A stretch of 64,000 bases of DNA, from positions 18,457,662-18,521,661 of the forward strand of contig NC_092031.1 in assembly GCF_042242105.1 (NCBI RefSeq), read 5' to 3'. This document shows, piece after piece, positions 1 through 12,588 of this stretch. The stretch's first letter is position 1, and every line of letters begins with the position of its first letter. The stretch comes from Pempheris klunzingeri. Lineage: Eukaryota; Chordata; Actinopteri; Acropomatiformes; Pempheridae. Position numbers and translations under genes: made by a program. Below the pieces are notes generated by a model. The model saw nothing but the letters and a program-made list of their open reading frames with translations. It searched no databases and had not been told where the DNA came from.

Positions 1-766
1 AAATGGAGTGGAACGAGTTGATGACTCTGTATGATATCTAAAATGTAAACTCAACTCTATGTAAACTGCACACTAAGTATCTAATGATCCAATACACAGC
101 ACACCATGAAAATAACAGAGTGCATTAAGAGCAGGAACTGAAGCACCCAGGACGGACTTCTTTAGGCACAAACCTCACCTACTGTTGGGCATAATAAACA
201 CTGCAGCCTCGTGGGGTCTCTGGCAGGGCTTTTAGCGGAGTTCACCCACACCTCTCTGTGGAATAGGCAGTGTGAGAGAGGTTTGGCGATGCGGTGGCTA
301 CTCGCACGGTGAGATGGTGAGCTAGTGTAGCGGGCCAGCCAACAGCTATGACATTAGCCAGCTGCTAGGACCGTGCAAGGCATATCAGTCACGACCGTTT
401 TCACAATAGCTCTCCTAGTTAGTCTGCAAACCGTCAGCAGGCGAAACTCGTCAGCCGGGTCGCTCATCTCCTCAAGTCATACAGGTTTAAAAAACTAATT
501 CACCCCACAGACTCCTGTCTTACAGCACCATAGAACCATGCCTCTTTCTGGAGCAGTTGATGCTCAGGACACAGGAGCATTAAATAAAAGTAGATGGAGA
601 AAAAAAAGAGTAAAAAAATGATCTGTATCAGAGACCAGTAGCCACTAGTGGTTAGATCTGAGAGCCTGCTGGGCTGTGGCCCCTCCCGTCTTGAACAACA
701 AACACCTGAGCGAGACTGGGACCCCACGGTGACCCTACAGTTTGACCTCTGACCCCTGCCTCTGAC
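1..766. other. gas7 intron 11, incomplete
   Basis: Non-coding. No match to the expected next gas7 exon was seen on the minus strand, and no other recognisable feature. Confidence 0.7.
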
Positions 767-890
767 CTGCTTGTGTGGATTTCCTACGGGCCTTCTTGAT
801 GTCCTCTTCGATCTTGTTGCTGAGTTTGATCTCCAGCTGCTGGGTCTTCAACTCCAGGTCTTTCTGCCGGTCAGCCAGAGCTTTACGAGC
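767..890 (-). CDS. gas7: gas7 coding exon 11: F-BAR helix segment, last exon in window
   Basis: 41 codons plus one base: ARKALADRQKDLELKTQQLE and then IKLSNKIEEDIKKARRKS, ending TQA. Nearly identical to human ARKALTERQRDLEMKTQQLE. It is phase 1 at a CAAGCAG|GTCAGAG donor. The following exon, expected to begin GDDLMRCVDLYN, is not found in 1-766 and so lies off the left edge. Confidence 0.97.
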
Positions 891-1543
891 CTGCCGGGGG
901 TAAAGATTAGGACTCAAGTCAAACACACACTCTCAGCCAACAGCTGCACGTATAGAAACCTTCTCTTAAAGCAACACTCCCTCTTATTACGCTGCTTTAA
1001 GTAAATGCTCGGCTTTTACATTTCAGGCAGCAACAAATGAGTAGTGTTCTGGAAACAAATATCATCGTAACTAAAGTGATAAAAGTTTGCAGCTATTAGA
1101 ATGTTTCAGCCTGCTTCCATTCATCACAGTGATAACGAAGTCTGCTACAGCTCTCTCAGCGTTCATCCATCAGTGTTAACGCTGTTTCATAGCCAACATG
1201 GCCAGTGTCTTATTTCTTTTCCCGCTTCAAATGCTCAATTGTCCATCACATGAGTTTAGTTTGGTCCCCTTCTGCAGGCGAACGCTGCTCAGATGACAGA
1301 TGATGTGAGACAGATTTGCAGTTGTCTTCAGGCGTCAGCCAATCGCTTTGCATTGCACATTATACAAAAACAGGAAACACTCCAGGGACCAGAAACCAGC
1401 CGTCTGTTTATAGAGGAGATTTTAGAATTTTAATCGCCAGTGGAATGATTCCTGAAACTGTGCTGCTGCCGAGTGTGAGGGCAGACCTGTGTTACATTAG
1501 AGCTGCGGTGCTTGCTCTTCTCTCTGCGTGTGTTTGCGTGTAC
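891..1543. other. gas7 intron 10
   Basis: Unremarkable intron sequence with no recognisable gene or repeat. Confidence 0.7.
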
Positions 1544-1672
1544 CTTCTCCACCGCTGCGTAGCGCCCAACCAGCTGCTTCCGCAGGTCAGCGATGTGATG
1601 GTCAAAGCGCTTCATGTCCTTCTTAAAGTTCTCCCTGAAGGTCAGGAAAGGCTTTTCCACTTCACTCTGCAG
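1544..1672 (-). CDS. gas7: gas7 coding exon 10: F-BAR helix segment
   Basis: 129 bases, 43 codons: LQSEVEKPFLTFRENFKK and then DMKRFDHHIADLRKQLVG, ending YAAVEK. I chose the GAGCAG|CTGCAG acceptor because human reads LHSEVEKPLMNFRENFKK. A second CAG six bases further in would remove L-Q and is less likely. Donor is GAG AAG|GTACAC. Confidence 0.96.
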
Positions 1673-4243
1673 CTGCTCGGATCAAACACAGCCAACAGTT
1701 CAACACTGACCAGCAGACGTTAACGACACATGCATTCGAAAGAGGCGAAATAGAATATATACTGTATATAATACATGTAATAGGCTAAAACGGTGCCTGT
1801 TGTACAGGGTAACACTAATTAATCCAGGGCTATAAAACCATGTGTCACAGACTCAAACTGAAAGCATGAACCTCTCTTGTCTTATTAATGTCAGTGTTTT
1901 ATTTTGGTGATTTTTCTCTCTGTGTGACTAAACTCACAGTGGAGTAAAAAAACAGGAGCTTGCTTCCTTGATCTTATTAAAGGTTCCCTGCTCAGCAGGA
2001 GAGGGTAGCATTACTGTAACTTTAGGGGCCCATTGTCACCTTAAGCAACAAGCAAAGTTCCATTTGATGATCAGTTTAGCGTTAAGTTGGACCCTGCATA
2101 CATTAAAGTGCAAGACTACAACTACAAACACAAAGACGGCAGAAAAAACTATATTTGCCCAGTTTTTACCCAGTAGTTCTTGAACTTTGTATGTGGCTTT
2201 GCTACAGACAGGTTTATTTTATTTAGCGTGGCATGTTTGGTGTGGTGGCTAAAGTTGGGACTGCATGTCACATGACACACACTGGCCCAAAATACACACA
2301 ATGAAACTTTTTCTGCTGTCATTACAAAACATATGGCTGTACATTTATGACACAAACACTCCAAACGGCCTTTTGCGTAATCACAATTTGACCCATATAT
2401 CCGAGAAAAACATTTTTCCACATTAGCAACTTTCATCGGAATCAACAGGACACCATATCAAGGTCTCTGAGAGAGTGAGGGGACCCTCTTAGCAGATGCA
2501 GACCGAAGCAAAAGCCTTGTCAGTACGAGCTGACAGACTCACACTGAACAAAGTGGGTCAGAGCTGCATTCTGTCGAGTACAGTGTCATGTGAGGACAAC
2601 CGGTTTTTAACTGGACGGATATAAAAAAACAATCATTTCCACTCAGTTCTGTTGTATTTCCACACATCAGGCTGAGGTGGGGTAGAAAAAAATGAATGAG
2701 TAGGAACAGCATACAGCTGAATTTCAATTGGATGTCACTCAGCGACCACTGTCCGAAAGCATGCACAACTTATGATTACTTCCAGATTGCTGATAACTGT
2801 AAGGAATAAATCTGTCAGGAAGCTACAATATAAATCCAGACGCGGATGCACTAACTCCTCATGCATGTAAAGTGGTGCTGAAGGAACGTCTTTTCCAACC
2901 AGAAAGCCATAAAAAGAATTACACTGTTTAAATATCAGTAATGATAAAGTTATCAATCAAACAGGGAAATGACTTTAATCGCCCCCCTCCTCTATATATC
3001 TGATTTAATTATCCACAAACCATAATTAGATCTATTGCCTCTTTCAACATTATGTCATCATTCTCTCACACTGAGCTGGCTCAGATGAGAAATGGTTGGA
3101 TTTTTGGAGCAAAACTTACAACATCCTTTCTACACGCAGTGTGAAAACTGCTCCAAGAATGTGACAAGATAATATTATTTTTGAAATGAGTAGCTAGCGA
3201 GTAGCGAGCCCGTCACTTGTTATTTGATCCTAATAAGCAATGCGGTGTTCAGCCCCAGCTGTCGGTGATGAATGAGATCTGCAGCTCCCTCCTGCAGTCA
3301 CATTGGAAACCTTCATTCAAAGTTCATTTCCACTCAAATCCTCCCTTCTCCTCCGAGAGCCTGGAACGGTGCCGCACATCTGTGCATCTCTGGAGGATAA
3401 CATCACCGCCTCCATTTCCTCCACCAGTCCAGCTGTAATCCTGGCCTCTATCTTTCCTCTCCCCTCTCTTAGCTCTCCAGACAAAACCCGTCTAGCACTT
3501 GCACTTCACAACCCTAACATTAAGAGCAGTTCCCCTCAGAGCCGGCGGTGGAAGTGAAAACTCTCGGACTGAGACCGAACCGGCAGCCCTTCCCATTAAG
3601 GGGAAAGTCTGCGATGACAGGAAGAGGTGGCGGGTGATAAATGTTGATTTGAAGCCTCAGAGCCATCAGGAAGCCCTTTACTGTATGTAATTACATTTGA
3701 AGGCAGTCTGTCTGCCTCGTGACTCACATGTGTGCCGTTGACTGCAGAGCCTGCAGTTCATATGGAATCACATACTGTAACCCCCACGTAACATACATGC
3801 ATCCTTGTAAGAGTGCAAAATCAAGATTTTTCTGCAATTTTTCTTGAATTCTTGAGTTTGTTCGTATTGGAAGCCTCCTCATGTGCGAGATATGACACAG
3901 TGGGAGTCCTTTAGAGACGAGCAAACACTTTCATTACAACAGCTTCTGATTTATTGCACAGTAGCCTGTTTATGCTCTAGTTTATCTTTATACTATGTTA
4001 AAGCATACAGTTTCATGTTGATAAGTTGCAGTGACATTTTTGTACCATTCAGTGTGAATGGTTTGACAAAGCCCACTCTACAAATATTTTCTACAGAGTT
4101 AAATCATTAAAATGATAAACATTGCACGACATTGTCATGTTTGGTTCATTGCAGCCGTGTGTTACGTTGTCCGCAGAGCTGAACAGGAAGCTGCAGGATT
4201 GTATGGACACCAAGAGGTGGTGGAGAAAAGTGGGGTGAATTAC
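1673..4243. other. gas7 intron 9
   Basis: No gene recognised. Several open frames occur, but none has domain-like composition or splice context. Confidence 0.7.
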
Positions 4244-4322
4244 CTTGGAGGAGAACTTTAGGTGAACCTCAGCCTCGTCTGTCAGGCTCTTCTTCAACTG
4301 AGCCCAAGCCTCCCCCAGAGTC
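4244..4322 (-). CDS. gas7: gas7 coding exon 9: F-BAR helix segment
   Basis: 79 bases: TLGEAWAQLKKSLTDEAEVH followed by LKFSSK. The human version is SLGEAWAQVKKSLADEAEVH. Acceptor is TGTTCTCAG and donor is AAG|GTAATTC, phase 0 at the 3' end. A 4.6 kb intron separates it from exon 8. Confidence 0.97.
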
Positions 4323-7300
4323 CTGAGAACAGATAAGAAGGTGATGGAGCGAGAGAGAGAGCTTAATGTCTTGCACACGGAAGGACCACACACACATTTA
4401 CATAAAGACATGCAGGCTGGGTAGACAGTGTCAGGGAAAAGCAGTGGGTGGGGGTTCTGCTGAGGCAAAAGTGGAGAGGAGGCAGGGTGAATCCTATCAC
4501 ACACACGTAAACACACACACAGATGGGGTTCAGCAGCAGGGCCGGTGCAAAAGTTCACGGCTACACAAGTCACCAGTAAATCTGGAGAAGCGGGCTGAGG
4601 TCCACAGCCAGTTCAACAGATGATTAGGGAGTATGGGACATGAGATACAGCTCCGCTTATTCTCTCAGCGCTTCAACACAGCTAGGGGCCATAACACCGC
4701 GAAGGCTTGTATTGTTTAGTAGATAAGCGTTGAAATCAAGTTAGCTGACGCACATTATGTAATAATTACACACGGCTTATCTTTTTAATAGGCCAGACAT
4801 TTTTTGGATTTAAAGAAAGTGAATGACTCATAATTGTCCTTGACAAAAAAAATGGAATGAATTAGAAAGCCTCTTTATGTTTCTCCAAGCTGAGGACTGT
4901 TAAACAATCATCCAGCAGGCAGGCGGTCGCAGACACGAGGCTTTGGGTCCAGGAACGATGGACTTTATGGGTAAGCGGGTTACTTCAAAGCGCAGCTCTG
5001 AATGGAAGACATGTGTGGAATTCCCTCAGAATGACATCCAGCACATTCCTGACACTGTCAGACTAAAAGTCTAGCACCTGCAGCTCCCCGCCATCAGAAA
5101 TGGGTCAACATCAGTGTCCCACACATGCATGCCTGAGTGTTCAGTGCATGTTCAAATATAGTTTTAAAAAAATATATATATTTTAGACCCTTTTGTCATC
5201 CCACATGCATGATTTATGTTGAGCACAGGAGCCACATTGGTTTGGTTAGAACGAAGAGAGTTGTTAGCAGGAGTGGAAGCAGCCACCGTGGCTACACCTA
5301 CAGAAACTTAAACTTCATTAAAGGTGCTCTTCTGGGTTTGTCCTGTTAAACCCTTGTTGCCTGTTGTCGCGAATTCGCCTCAAACCTCTTCCGGTCTTGA
5401 TGCATCTGAGGTGGCCTCTGCATCCCACTAATGCTGGTTGATGCATATTCTATGTATACATTATATATACATAGATGCATACATATATACATAAATATAT
5501 ATATATTCTATCCGTATGTACATATATATTTTATTATACTATTATTATATTGCACTAGTCTATGCTATGTTATATTCAAATTAACAATCTCCACTTCATT
5601 TAGCATCTGCTTGAATGCAAAAACACAAATAATTAATTTTTTTATATAATTGTAAGGGGTTAACAAAGATTCTGCTTTCATTTAGTGCTTTGCGACGTAT
5701 TTCCGTCATTATACAACATTTACAAAGACAGATTAAAACCTGCATCATTTACGCCCACGTTTGCTTGCTAGCGGTCTTCTTCTTCCTTGCGTTTGTTATC
5801 ATTAGCCCGAAACAATTGGCAGGAATGTGTCGCATCAGACGCGAGTGTGTCGCTGTGCCTGTGTACTCTTGAAAACACTGCTCCACAGCACAACTAGTGG
5901 ACCAAAACTCTGCAGGGCTCCTTTGATTAACAAAACATAACTTCAGCACAGTAACATGATCAATGAACTCCAATACTGGATATAATATTTCCTGGAAAAC
6001 AGTGAATCTATAATAGTGATCTCCTCCTGCACTGATAGGTACAATATGACCCTGCTGCCCCTCCCTGATCAAATCAACCTCACTGTATTGTGTCCAACAA
6101 ACATGTTTTTTATACAGGAGTGCAACATTAATCGCATGAAGAGGCTGTTTCATGGCGTCTTTAATGTGGTTACTGGAGCTCCTACAGGTATAGACTGTTC
6201 TCCACCCTAGAAATATATCAGCGAGTGGGAAGAACGCCTTTTGTTCACATTGCATGATTCCAAGCTCTAAATACTATTCACACTCAGTAAATTACCTCTG
6301 TCATGTCCCTACACTCTCACACTCCCCACTGACAGATAATCACTTGCCAACAAAATAGTGCATGTCTGGGAAAATTAATCTCCTGCCATGTGCTCCATCC
6401 CCTCAACAGAACTGACACAGGGCACCGTGGCTAGCAATAAAAAGTGGTCACATGCCTCGTGGCCACATCGCTACCAAACAAATGGTAAATTCAGGAATAA
6501 ATAGACGGTTGGTTCTGGGCTGCGGCCGGTTGGACGGTAGGAACTGACCAACAAAACAGCGATTGTCCTGTGTGACAACAGAGCTGGCCCGGGGGAGAGA
6601 ATAATGAAAGTATTGTGTTGCACTTTTCTGGGTGTGGGCAGACTGAGCCGGCTGGTATAATCTGGATTCTATATGGGACAGTCCCATCCCACTCTCGCCC
6701 TCTATTACCATACTAATATTAGGAGGGGTTATCTTATGGGCATGTAAACAGTGCAGGGGAGGGTAAGCTTCACTAAAGCTTGTTTGCACGCTGACTCATT
6801 TGCATCACAGAAATTACCCAATAAAAGTAAACTTCATCTAGAAATGACTGGCAGCTAGGCATCACTTGGCCTCTGGAAACTGTCCTTTTTGGAAGTTGTG
6901 CTGCAGCTCAGTGGCTACGCACTGCGTCCTGGAGGAATCTCTTAATAAAGACGAGTTTAATAACGATGCCGTAGGCGGCGTCTGCACAAACCGCAGCTTC
7001 TTATCCAAGTGGGTGTCTTTAGCTGGCCGTGCCCGTCTCAGCTTCCTGTTAGTTTACTTTCCATGTTCCTGTGTCCCCCTCGGAGGACCAGACAAAGACT
7101 TGCCCTCAGCATGATGTTCCCTCTGCTGTCAAACTGGAGAAAAGAGGAGTGGCTGCAAACTCTTCCTCCCAGCAGGATTTCCCTGCATTCCCTTCCCCTA
7201 CAACCCCCCAACACACACACACACACACACACACAACTAAATATCTGCCTCCTCAAATCTCATTGCCCTCATCCTCAATCAAACCCCCTCCCATCCCCCC

Positions 7301-8884
7301 TTACTTCTGTACCTCCCCCCCCACCACTCCTCTGCTCTCTCTTAATAGCTGAAATATGCTGCAGGACAGAGATCAAAGCATCTGGTGATTTACAGGAAGG
7401 CCGTACTGTTTCACAGCATCAGTGACAGGGCCTGCGGACCCAGACTCACACCGGGACGTCTCGCCTGGTTGGCTGGTTGATTGAGCTGACAGAGGAGCCG
7501 TCTGCCTCACTGGCTAATTGGCCGACTAAAGACAACAGCACCCTCTTGCTTAGTTCACACACTTGCTACAGCTAGGTCCTGCCGCAGTCTCACTAGGACT
7601 GGTATGACTAGCGGTTTGAGGTGAGGTAAGGAATGCTGACTGCAGACTGGAAGCAGCACCATCATAATGTTAGCACTACTCCTTGTTAGCAGCAAAGACA
7701 GCAGCCAGCTACGGAGTTAATAACATCAGTCTAGATGAACAGCCAGAGTCATGTTAGCACACTGGGAGGCTCCTCACAGGGAGGTGGCAACCAACCCATC
7801 ACGGCTGTGAAGGACCAAGGACCTCTGACCCGAAGACCTGCTGGAGCCGTTTTCTTTATTTTTATTATTTTCTTTTAAATAAATCTATATTGTGAACCTC
7901 AGCAAGCTATCCTGGTATCTTTTACTCCTTGTAGAAAATCCATATGTAGGACTTAGATAATGTGAAAAAGGGGAGTGCTGGCAGGTATTTTTTTAAACTT
8001 TGCACGCTGTGAGCAGCTGACATCATCCAGCTAGTCTGCAGACTTTCTGGCTCTTCTCCAGTTGTGCTGATGTTACACTGTGTTTTAGAATTCGTTGTCA
8101 TACTGTAACTGTCACTTGCACGGTGGCCATTGTTCAACAGGGTCACGTTAAATAGAAAGAGGCAGTTAGGTCTGCTGAAACTGCTATTTGTTTGCGCCTG
8201 GCTCGCAACCAACTGTCAAAACAGTTTTTATGATAAGATGATAACTGATAAGATAACTGTTTAGTCGACCAAAGGTCCAAAAATGAATAAAAAAATCGCC
8301 ATCACGAGCTCCAAGAGCCCAAAAGAGAATGTTCTTTGTCACGTTTTCAACCCAAAGATATTCACTTTACAATGATGTGCAACACAGAAAAGCACAACGT
8401 TTGAGAAGCTGTAAGCAGTGAATGTTACTTTGATCCATTTTGACTCATCACTTAGGTGTTTCAGCACTAATTTGCACACCTGCACCTATCTCATTACTCC
8501 CGTCATTTCGATCGATGTTTCATTTCATTCATTTACTATTTTCCAATCTTTACTGGCTGCTGTTCAGCAGCCGACTCTCTGACCTAACGGGAGAGAATAT
8601 GCCCACTGAGGTGCAATAAACATATCACATGTATCACAAAAATCATCACATGTATACCATTACTAAATATACTGTGGAGGAAAAAGGCCCAAAACAAATA
8701 ATCTCCATCTCCAAAGGGGCTGAGCAGTGGAAAGACGTCTTTTCCAAGTGTTGACATTTCATTATTTATTTCTTTTTTTTATGTTTATTCACATCTGTCA
8801 CGCAGCCATGTGTGTGACAGTCTACTCTGCGCTGAGAGGAGGTCTGTCTTTCTCCTGAAAACTTCTAGGAGGAAAGTCGCTCAC
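4323..8884. other. gas7 intron 8
   Basis: Non-coding. It holds an AT-rich TATA/CATA tract around 5440-5535 and a CA microsatellite at 7210-7235. Short open frames near 6.0-7.4 kb have no recognisable content. Confidence 0.7.
7210..7235. repeat. CA microsatellite
   Basis: Thirteen CA dinucleotides in a row inside gas7 intron 8, preceded by a short C run. Confidence 0.95.
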
Positions 8885-8959
8885 CCTTCTTCCTGGCTCG
8901 CTAAGGGGATCTGGGACAGCTTGGAGAGATTCTTGGCGTACTCCTCTTCTATCTTTATC
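8885..8959 (-). CDS. gas7: gas7 coding exon 8: F-BAR helix segment
   Basis: 75 bases: after the completed Arg it reads IKIEEEYAKNLSKLSQIP and then LASQEEG. The IKIEE.YAK.L.KL pattern is the F-BAR family signature. The intron to exon 7 is only 207 bases, the shortest in the gene. Acceptor is CCTCTCAG; donor is AAGG|GTGAGC, phase 2. Confidence 0.97.
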
Positions 8960-9166
8960 CTGAGAGGGAAGTAGAGGGTTTCATTACCACACAGCCTTTT
9001 ACGCAATCTGACTGTTTCCATGTGCGCTTCCTGTGTTGTGCAACACAGTGATGTACATGAATGAGCAGAAGAAAGGGGAAATGGTTTGTTTTCACGACAG
9101 CTTTACGGTTTTCATGGTAACCTGAGGATGAAGTGTGAAAAACAGAAGGCTGGGGATGGCTGATAC

Positions 9167-9282
9167 CTTTCTCGTATGAACTCGGCCATCTCCTTTTGCA
9201 TCTGCTTCCCCTTCAGCTGTTTCTGCAGCAGAACCTCAAATCCTGTGATGCAGCCGTTACCCTGGGGATCCTTCTTATCAGC
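9167..9282 (-). CDS. gas7: gas7 coding exon 7: F-BAR helix segment
   Basis: 116 bases reading ADKKDPQGNGCITGFEVLLQ and then KQLKGKQMQKEMAEFIRE. It matches the human ADKKDPQGNGTVAGFELLLQ segment nearly residue for residue. It forms the first long amphipathic helix of the F-BAR dimer. It ends in phase 2, with the Arg codon split across the intron. Confidence 0.97.
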
Positions 9283-9549
9283 CTACAAGATAAGCACAGC
9301 GAGGGCACGCGAGAACCCCGTTGAACAAACAAAGGCGACAGCATCACACCTTGACCGACAGTGAAGTGCACCACCTGCAGCAGGCTCCCTCAGATACACG
9401 GAGGTGATGCGGCAACATCAGATAAGGGCTGCACTAACGGAAGCTTATCAAACAAGCAGCCTGCTTCTGAAAAAATGGACGTGATGTACTTCGCTTCAGA
9501 GAGTTATGTATTTATGTTGCTGAAAAACAATTCAGCTAAAGTTCTTAAT

Positions 9550-9910
9550 TCATGAGCCACTCACTGTAAAGCTGCACTAATCAATATTCTGGGTCATAAA
9601 ACGGCTATGTGTAATATGACAGGTCTCACTTGTAGTGATAAAGCTACTTCCTCAGCTCTATAGAGCACTTTGGCTCCATTCGGCCTTTTGTTTTGGTTTT
9701 AAAGGCCTATTTTGGCTCAGTCTCAGCTAATGCTGAATGCTAATGGTGTTCCGTGCCTGTGGGTTGTCTTAATGAGAACAGCACATAGCAGACAAAGCGA
9801 GCGACTGGCTGGAGAACACGCTGGAGCATTTAGCAGAGTAAAGAGACAAATAGTAGCTTTGTGGAGACCAAAGCAGAGTTCAGAGGAGAGTGAACATTGG
9901 ACTTAATGCT
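9550..9910. repeat. dispersed repeat, copy 1
   Basis: Begins AAAGCTGCACTAATCAATAT and ends in a block with GGAGCATTTAGCAG, GTGGAGACCAAA and CAGAG..GAGTGAA. The same ordered blocks recur at about 15325-15690, so this is an interspersed repeat. It resembles a common teleost non-autonomous element, but I cannot assign a family. Confidence 0.55.
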
Positions 9911-10321
9911 CAGTACTCATAACTACTTTATCGGGGGATAATATGTCAATGTTTTTTCATTATGCTCCACTGCTCCCAAGTAGACAGAAATAAAGTTTTT
10001 TCTTTACAGTGAAAATGCTTGTACAGTGGAAATGACTCATGTAGAATCCTGGAAACTACAGCAAGTCAGTACCAGTTTTAGTCTAGTTTGAGTTTAGTGA
10101 TTAAATGCATGGAATCAGAACTATGCTAATCAAATTTCTCTAATCCTTATTATGGCTTTCTTGTTTACATGATGTCTAAAAAAGCTGATTAATGCAGAGA
10201 GGCAACGCTAAACTGATTATAAAGCTCCTGAGGCCAATCTTGCCATTCCCTGGCGTGGCCTGGTGTCCACTTTCCCCACTCATCCTATCTTTCCACTGTG
10301 CTGTCACCTCTGTGTGTAAGA

Positions 10322-10350
10322 CCCCCCCCCACACACACACACACACACAC
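10322..10350. repeat. C-run plus AC microsatellite
   Basis: Nine C residues followed by ten AC dinucleotides, in gas7 intron 6. Confidence 0.9.
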
Positions 10351-11058
10351 CACACCTGGTAGAGATTACAGTGCAGGGGTGGAGGATGTTCAAACACAGA
10401 GGCAGAGTCCAGCTGGCCCACTGCACTCCAGCCGGTTACGTGTAATGTATTATCCTACTGCGCTGTCTGTTGGGGCTTATTAAAGCCAATGCTGATTCTC
10501 AGTGTGCAGTACAGCCAGTATGACATAAATATGGAGTCATGTTGAAAGATGAAAAGGACCAGGTGTTGTTTTTGGTCACATGGACACTCGAGGTCGTTCA
10601 TTTAATTATTTACTGGGGAGAGCATTGGTGTCAATAGAAGTGTTTTTCTCTTGGTTGCTGGTTATTCTCATTCAAGACTTTTCTCAAAAAGTGTCGTCAT
10701 CTAGATCTTTTCCTTCCTCCGCGGTTTCCTTTGACGTCATCTCCATCTTGTTCCAATACAGTACATGAAGTGAAAAGAGTGTAAAGTTTTTGCACAGTAA
10801 CAATGGATGTGATTAAATTCAAGATCTCAAAAGCTAAAAACGATAGATTTCTAAATTACCGTCAGAGAACTAATAGAACTGGAAGTCGCCCTGATTCCAG
10901 CTGTATGTGTGTGACAACAAGTTGCCTGAGAAGAAGAGTTGCAGTGTTTCGGTTTTATTGGTGGTACTGGTCTTGACCTTACATATATTGCAGCCGGTGT
11001 GTGCTACGGGGCAGCAGACAACAAATTTATAGGCTCTTAAATGTTGAGGTGAATTTAC

Positions 11059-11148
11059 CCAGAAGTAGTCACAGTAGCTCCATTCGCTCGGTTTCAGCAG
11101 CTGCTGCTCCGGCATGCACGCATGAGAGGGGAACGTCACACAGTTAAT
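11059..11148 (-). CDS. gas7: gas7 coding exon 6: start of F-BAR domain
   Basis: 90 bases, 30 codons: INCVTFPSHACMPEQQLL followed by KPSEWSYCDYFW. It is almost identical to the human segment INCVTFPHPDTMPEQQLLKP. It opens the F-BAR fold. Both ends are phase 0. The acceptor follows an uninterrupted pyrimidine tract of more than 50 bases (11152-11208 in complement). Confidence 0.97.
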
Positions 11149-11151
11149 CTG

Positions 11152-11208
11152 AGAGAGGGAGAGAAGGGGGGAGGGAGGGGAGAGAGAGAAAGGGGGGGGG
11201 GGGGGGGG
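11152..11208 (-). repeat. polypurine/polypyrimidine tract at exon 6 acceptor
   Basis: Purine-only on the plus strand, ending in a run of 17 G (11192-11208). On the transcribed strand this is an unbroken C/T tract ending right at the AG of gas7 exon 6, so it doubles as an exceptionally long splice-acceptor tract. Confidence 0.9.
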
Positions 11209-11335
11209 CACCATAGGGAGGGCAGTTTAATGGGGCCGTTTATAGTTTGATGACAGACTACTTTGCTTTGATGCTACAATATACTGTACAGCAACACTAT
11301 TAGCGCTCCATGTGTTGACAGACAGTTTATAAGAG

Positions 11336-11337
<2 letters not shown>

Positions 11338-11369
<32 letters not shown>
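11338..11369. repeat. CA microsatellite
   Basis: Sixteen CA repeats, about 190 bases upstream of gas7 exon 6 on the transcribed strand. Confidence 0.95.
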
Positions 11370-11371
<2 letters not shown>

Positions 11372-12557
11372 AGCTTCTGCCCTGGTATTCAAGGTAGCCT
11401 GCACGCTGTTGCTTTGGCAACAGTCTCATCTCAGCAGCTCCAAGAACTCACCAAAGTAAAGGAGACATTTCCAATCGACCCAGCATTGTTCATTCACTTT
11501 TCTCAACCCGCCCCATCCTTGGGGACACTTTTTCCAACACAGAGTCTTTTTGGGAGTCATCGCTCAGCACTCCACCACAACACTCCGAACTTCTACTTCA
11601 GCCCAGAGCAATCAGCTACATCGATTCCCGAAGATCACCTTTAATTATCGTGGAGCAGTTAATTGTGCGCTGCTCGTCATGTTGAGTCTGGTGGCTGCAG
11701 GGCTCCCAGCTGGGAGCTGCTCGGTTCCGCTTGTCGCTCTAGTCAGGGGCTCGGTTCTTCTGCTTTTATGTTTTTCCTTAAAACCTCTAGGGTGGTAGGG
11801 ATCACCTCTAACCCCTCCGCTTTATGAAATGCAGCCCACGCAGGATAATGAAATTCTCTGGCTTCACAGATGCTTTGGATACAACTACACACGGTGACGA
11901 TTTGACAAGTCATCACTTCCAGGTTTGGCAGAACAAAAACTCTAGTTTGTCGTGGGAAATGTAAAATGTCTTGCTCTGCAGACTCTTCAGCTGCCGATTC
12001 AATTTTTCATGACAAGGAGAGAAGAAAGAAAAGAAGAAAACAAAGGGAAGGGAAAGAAACCACACAACTAAAACAAATTAAGAGCCATGTCTTCACAATA
12101 AAGAGACACAGACAGACACCAGGTTTAGCAAAGACTCCAGGGCAAACAAAAGGGGCTTTATCTTTTCTCACAATCATTTCAATTAACCTCAGGACGTAAA
12201 CAGCCTGCAGCAAGGATGCACTGTTTCTATTTTAAAAATTTCAATGGCACCAGAGAGCACCCCCGTCTAATGCCAAAGCCTCCTCTTTCAGACCACATTG
12301 ACAAATATGGTTCTGCTGATGACTTTTACAGAGTCAATATTGAAAATGAAATCCAAGAAGAAGAAGAAAAGGCCTCTAATTCAACCTTATCTTGGCTTAT
12401 GAAGCTTATAATTTGTTTGAGGGAGTAGCTTCCTTTTTAATCGCCACTCAGGTCGGGGGGTTGACAGCTAGCAGGGCTTTAAACTGACCCCCGCTTCTTT
12501 TTGGTGAAGATGAGGGCAGAGCTGCTTCCAACAGCGAAGGGCTTAGATTGTTGGCAT

Positions 12558-12561
<4 letters not shown>

Positions 12562-12587
<26 letters not shown>
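12562..12587. repeat. CA microsatellite
   Basis: About thirteen CA repeats in gas7 intron 5. Confidence 0.95.

Positions 12588-12588
<1 letters not shown>

Larger units (their letters stand above)
9283..11058. other. gas7 intron 6
   Basis: Non-coding. It contains one copy of a dispersed repeat (about 9550-9910), a C-run plus CA microsatellite at 10322-10350, and otherwise nothing recognisable. Confidence 0.65.

Noticed and set aside
7009..7425. 138-residue plus-strand frame in gas7 intron 8
   Set aside because: Low-complexity Pro/Thr/His composition across the CA repeat, with overlapping frames on both strands; no domain or splice context.
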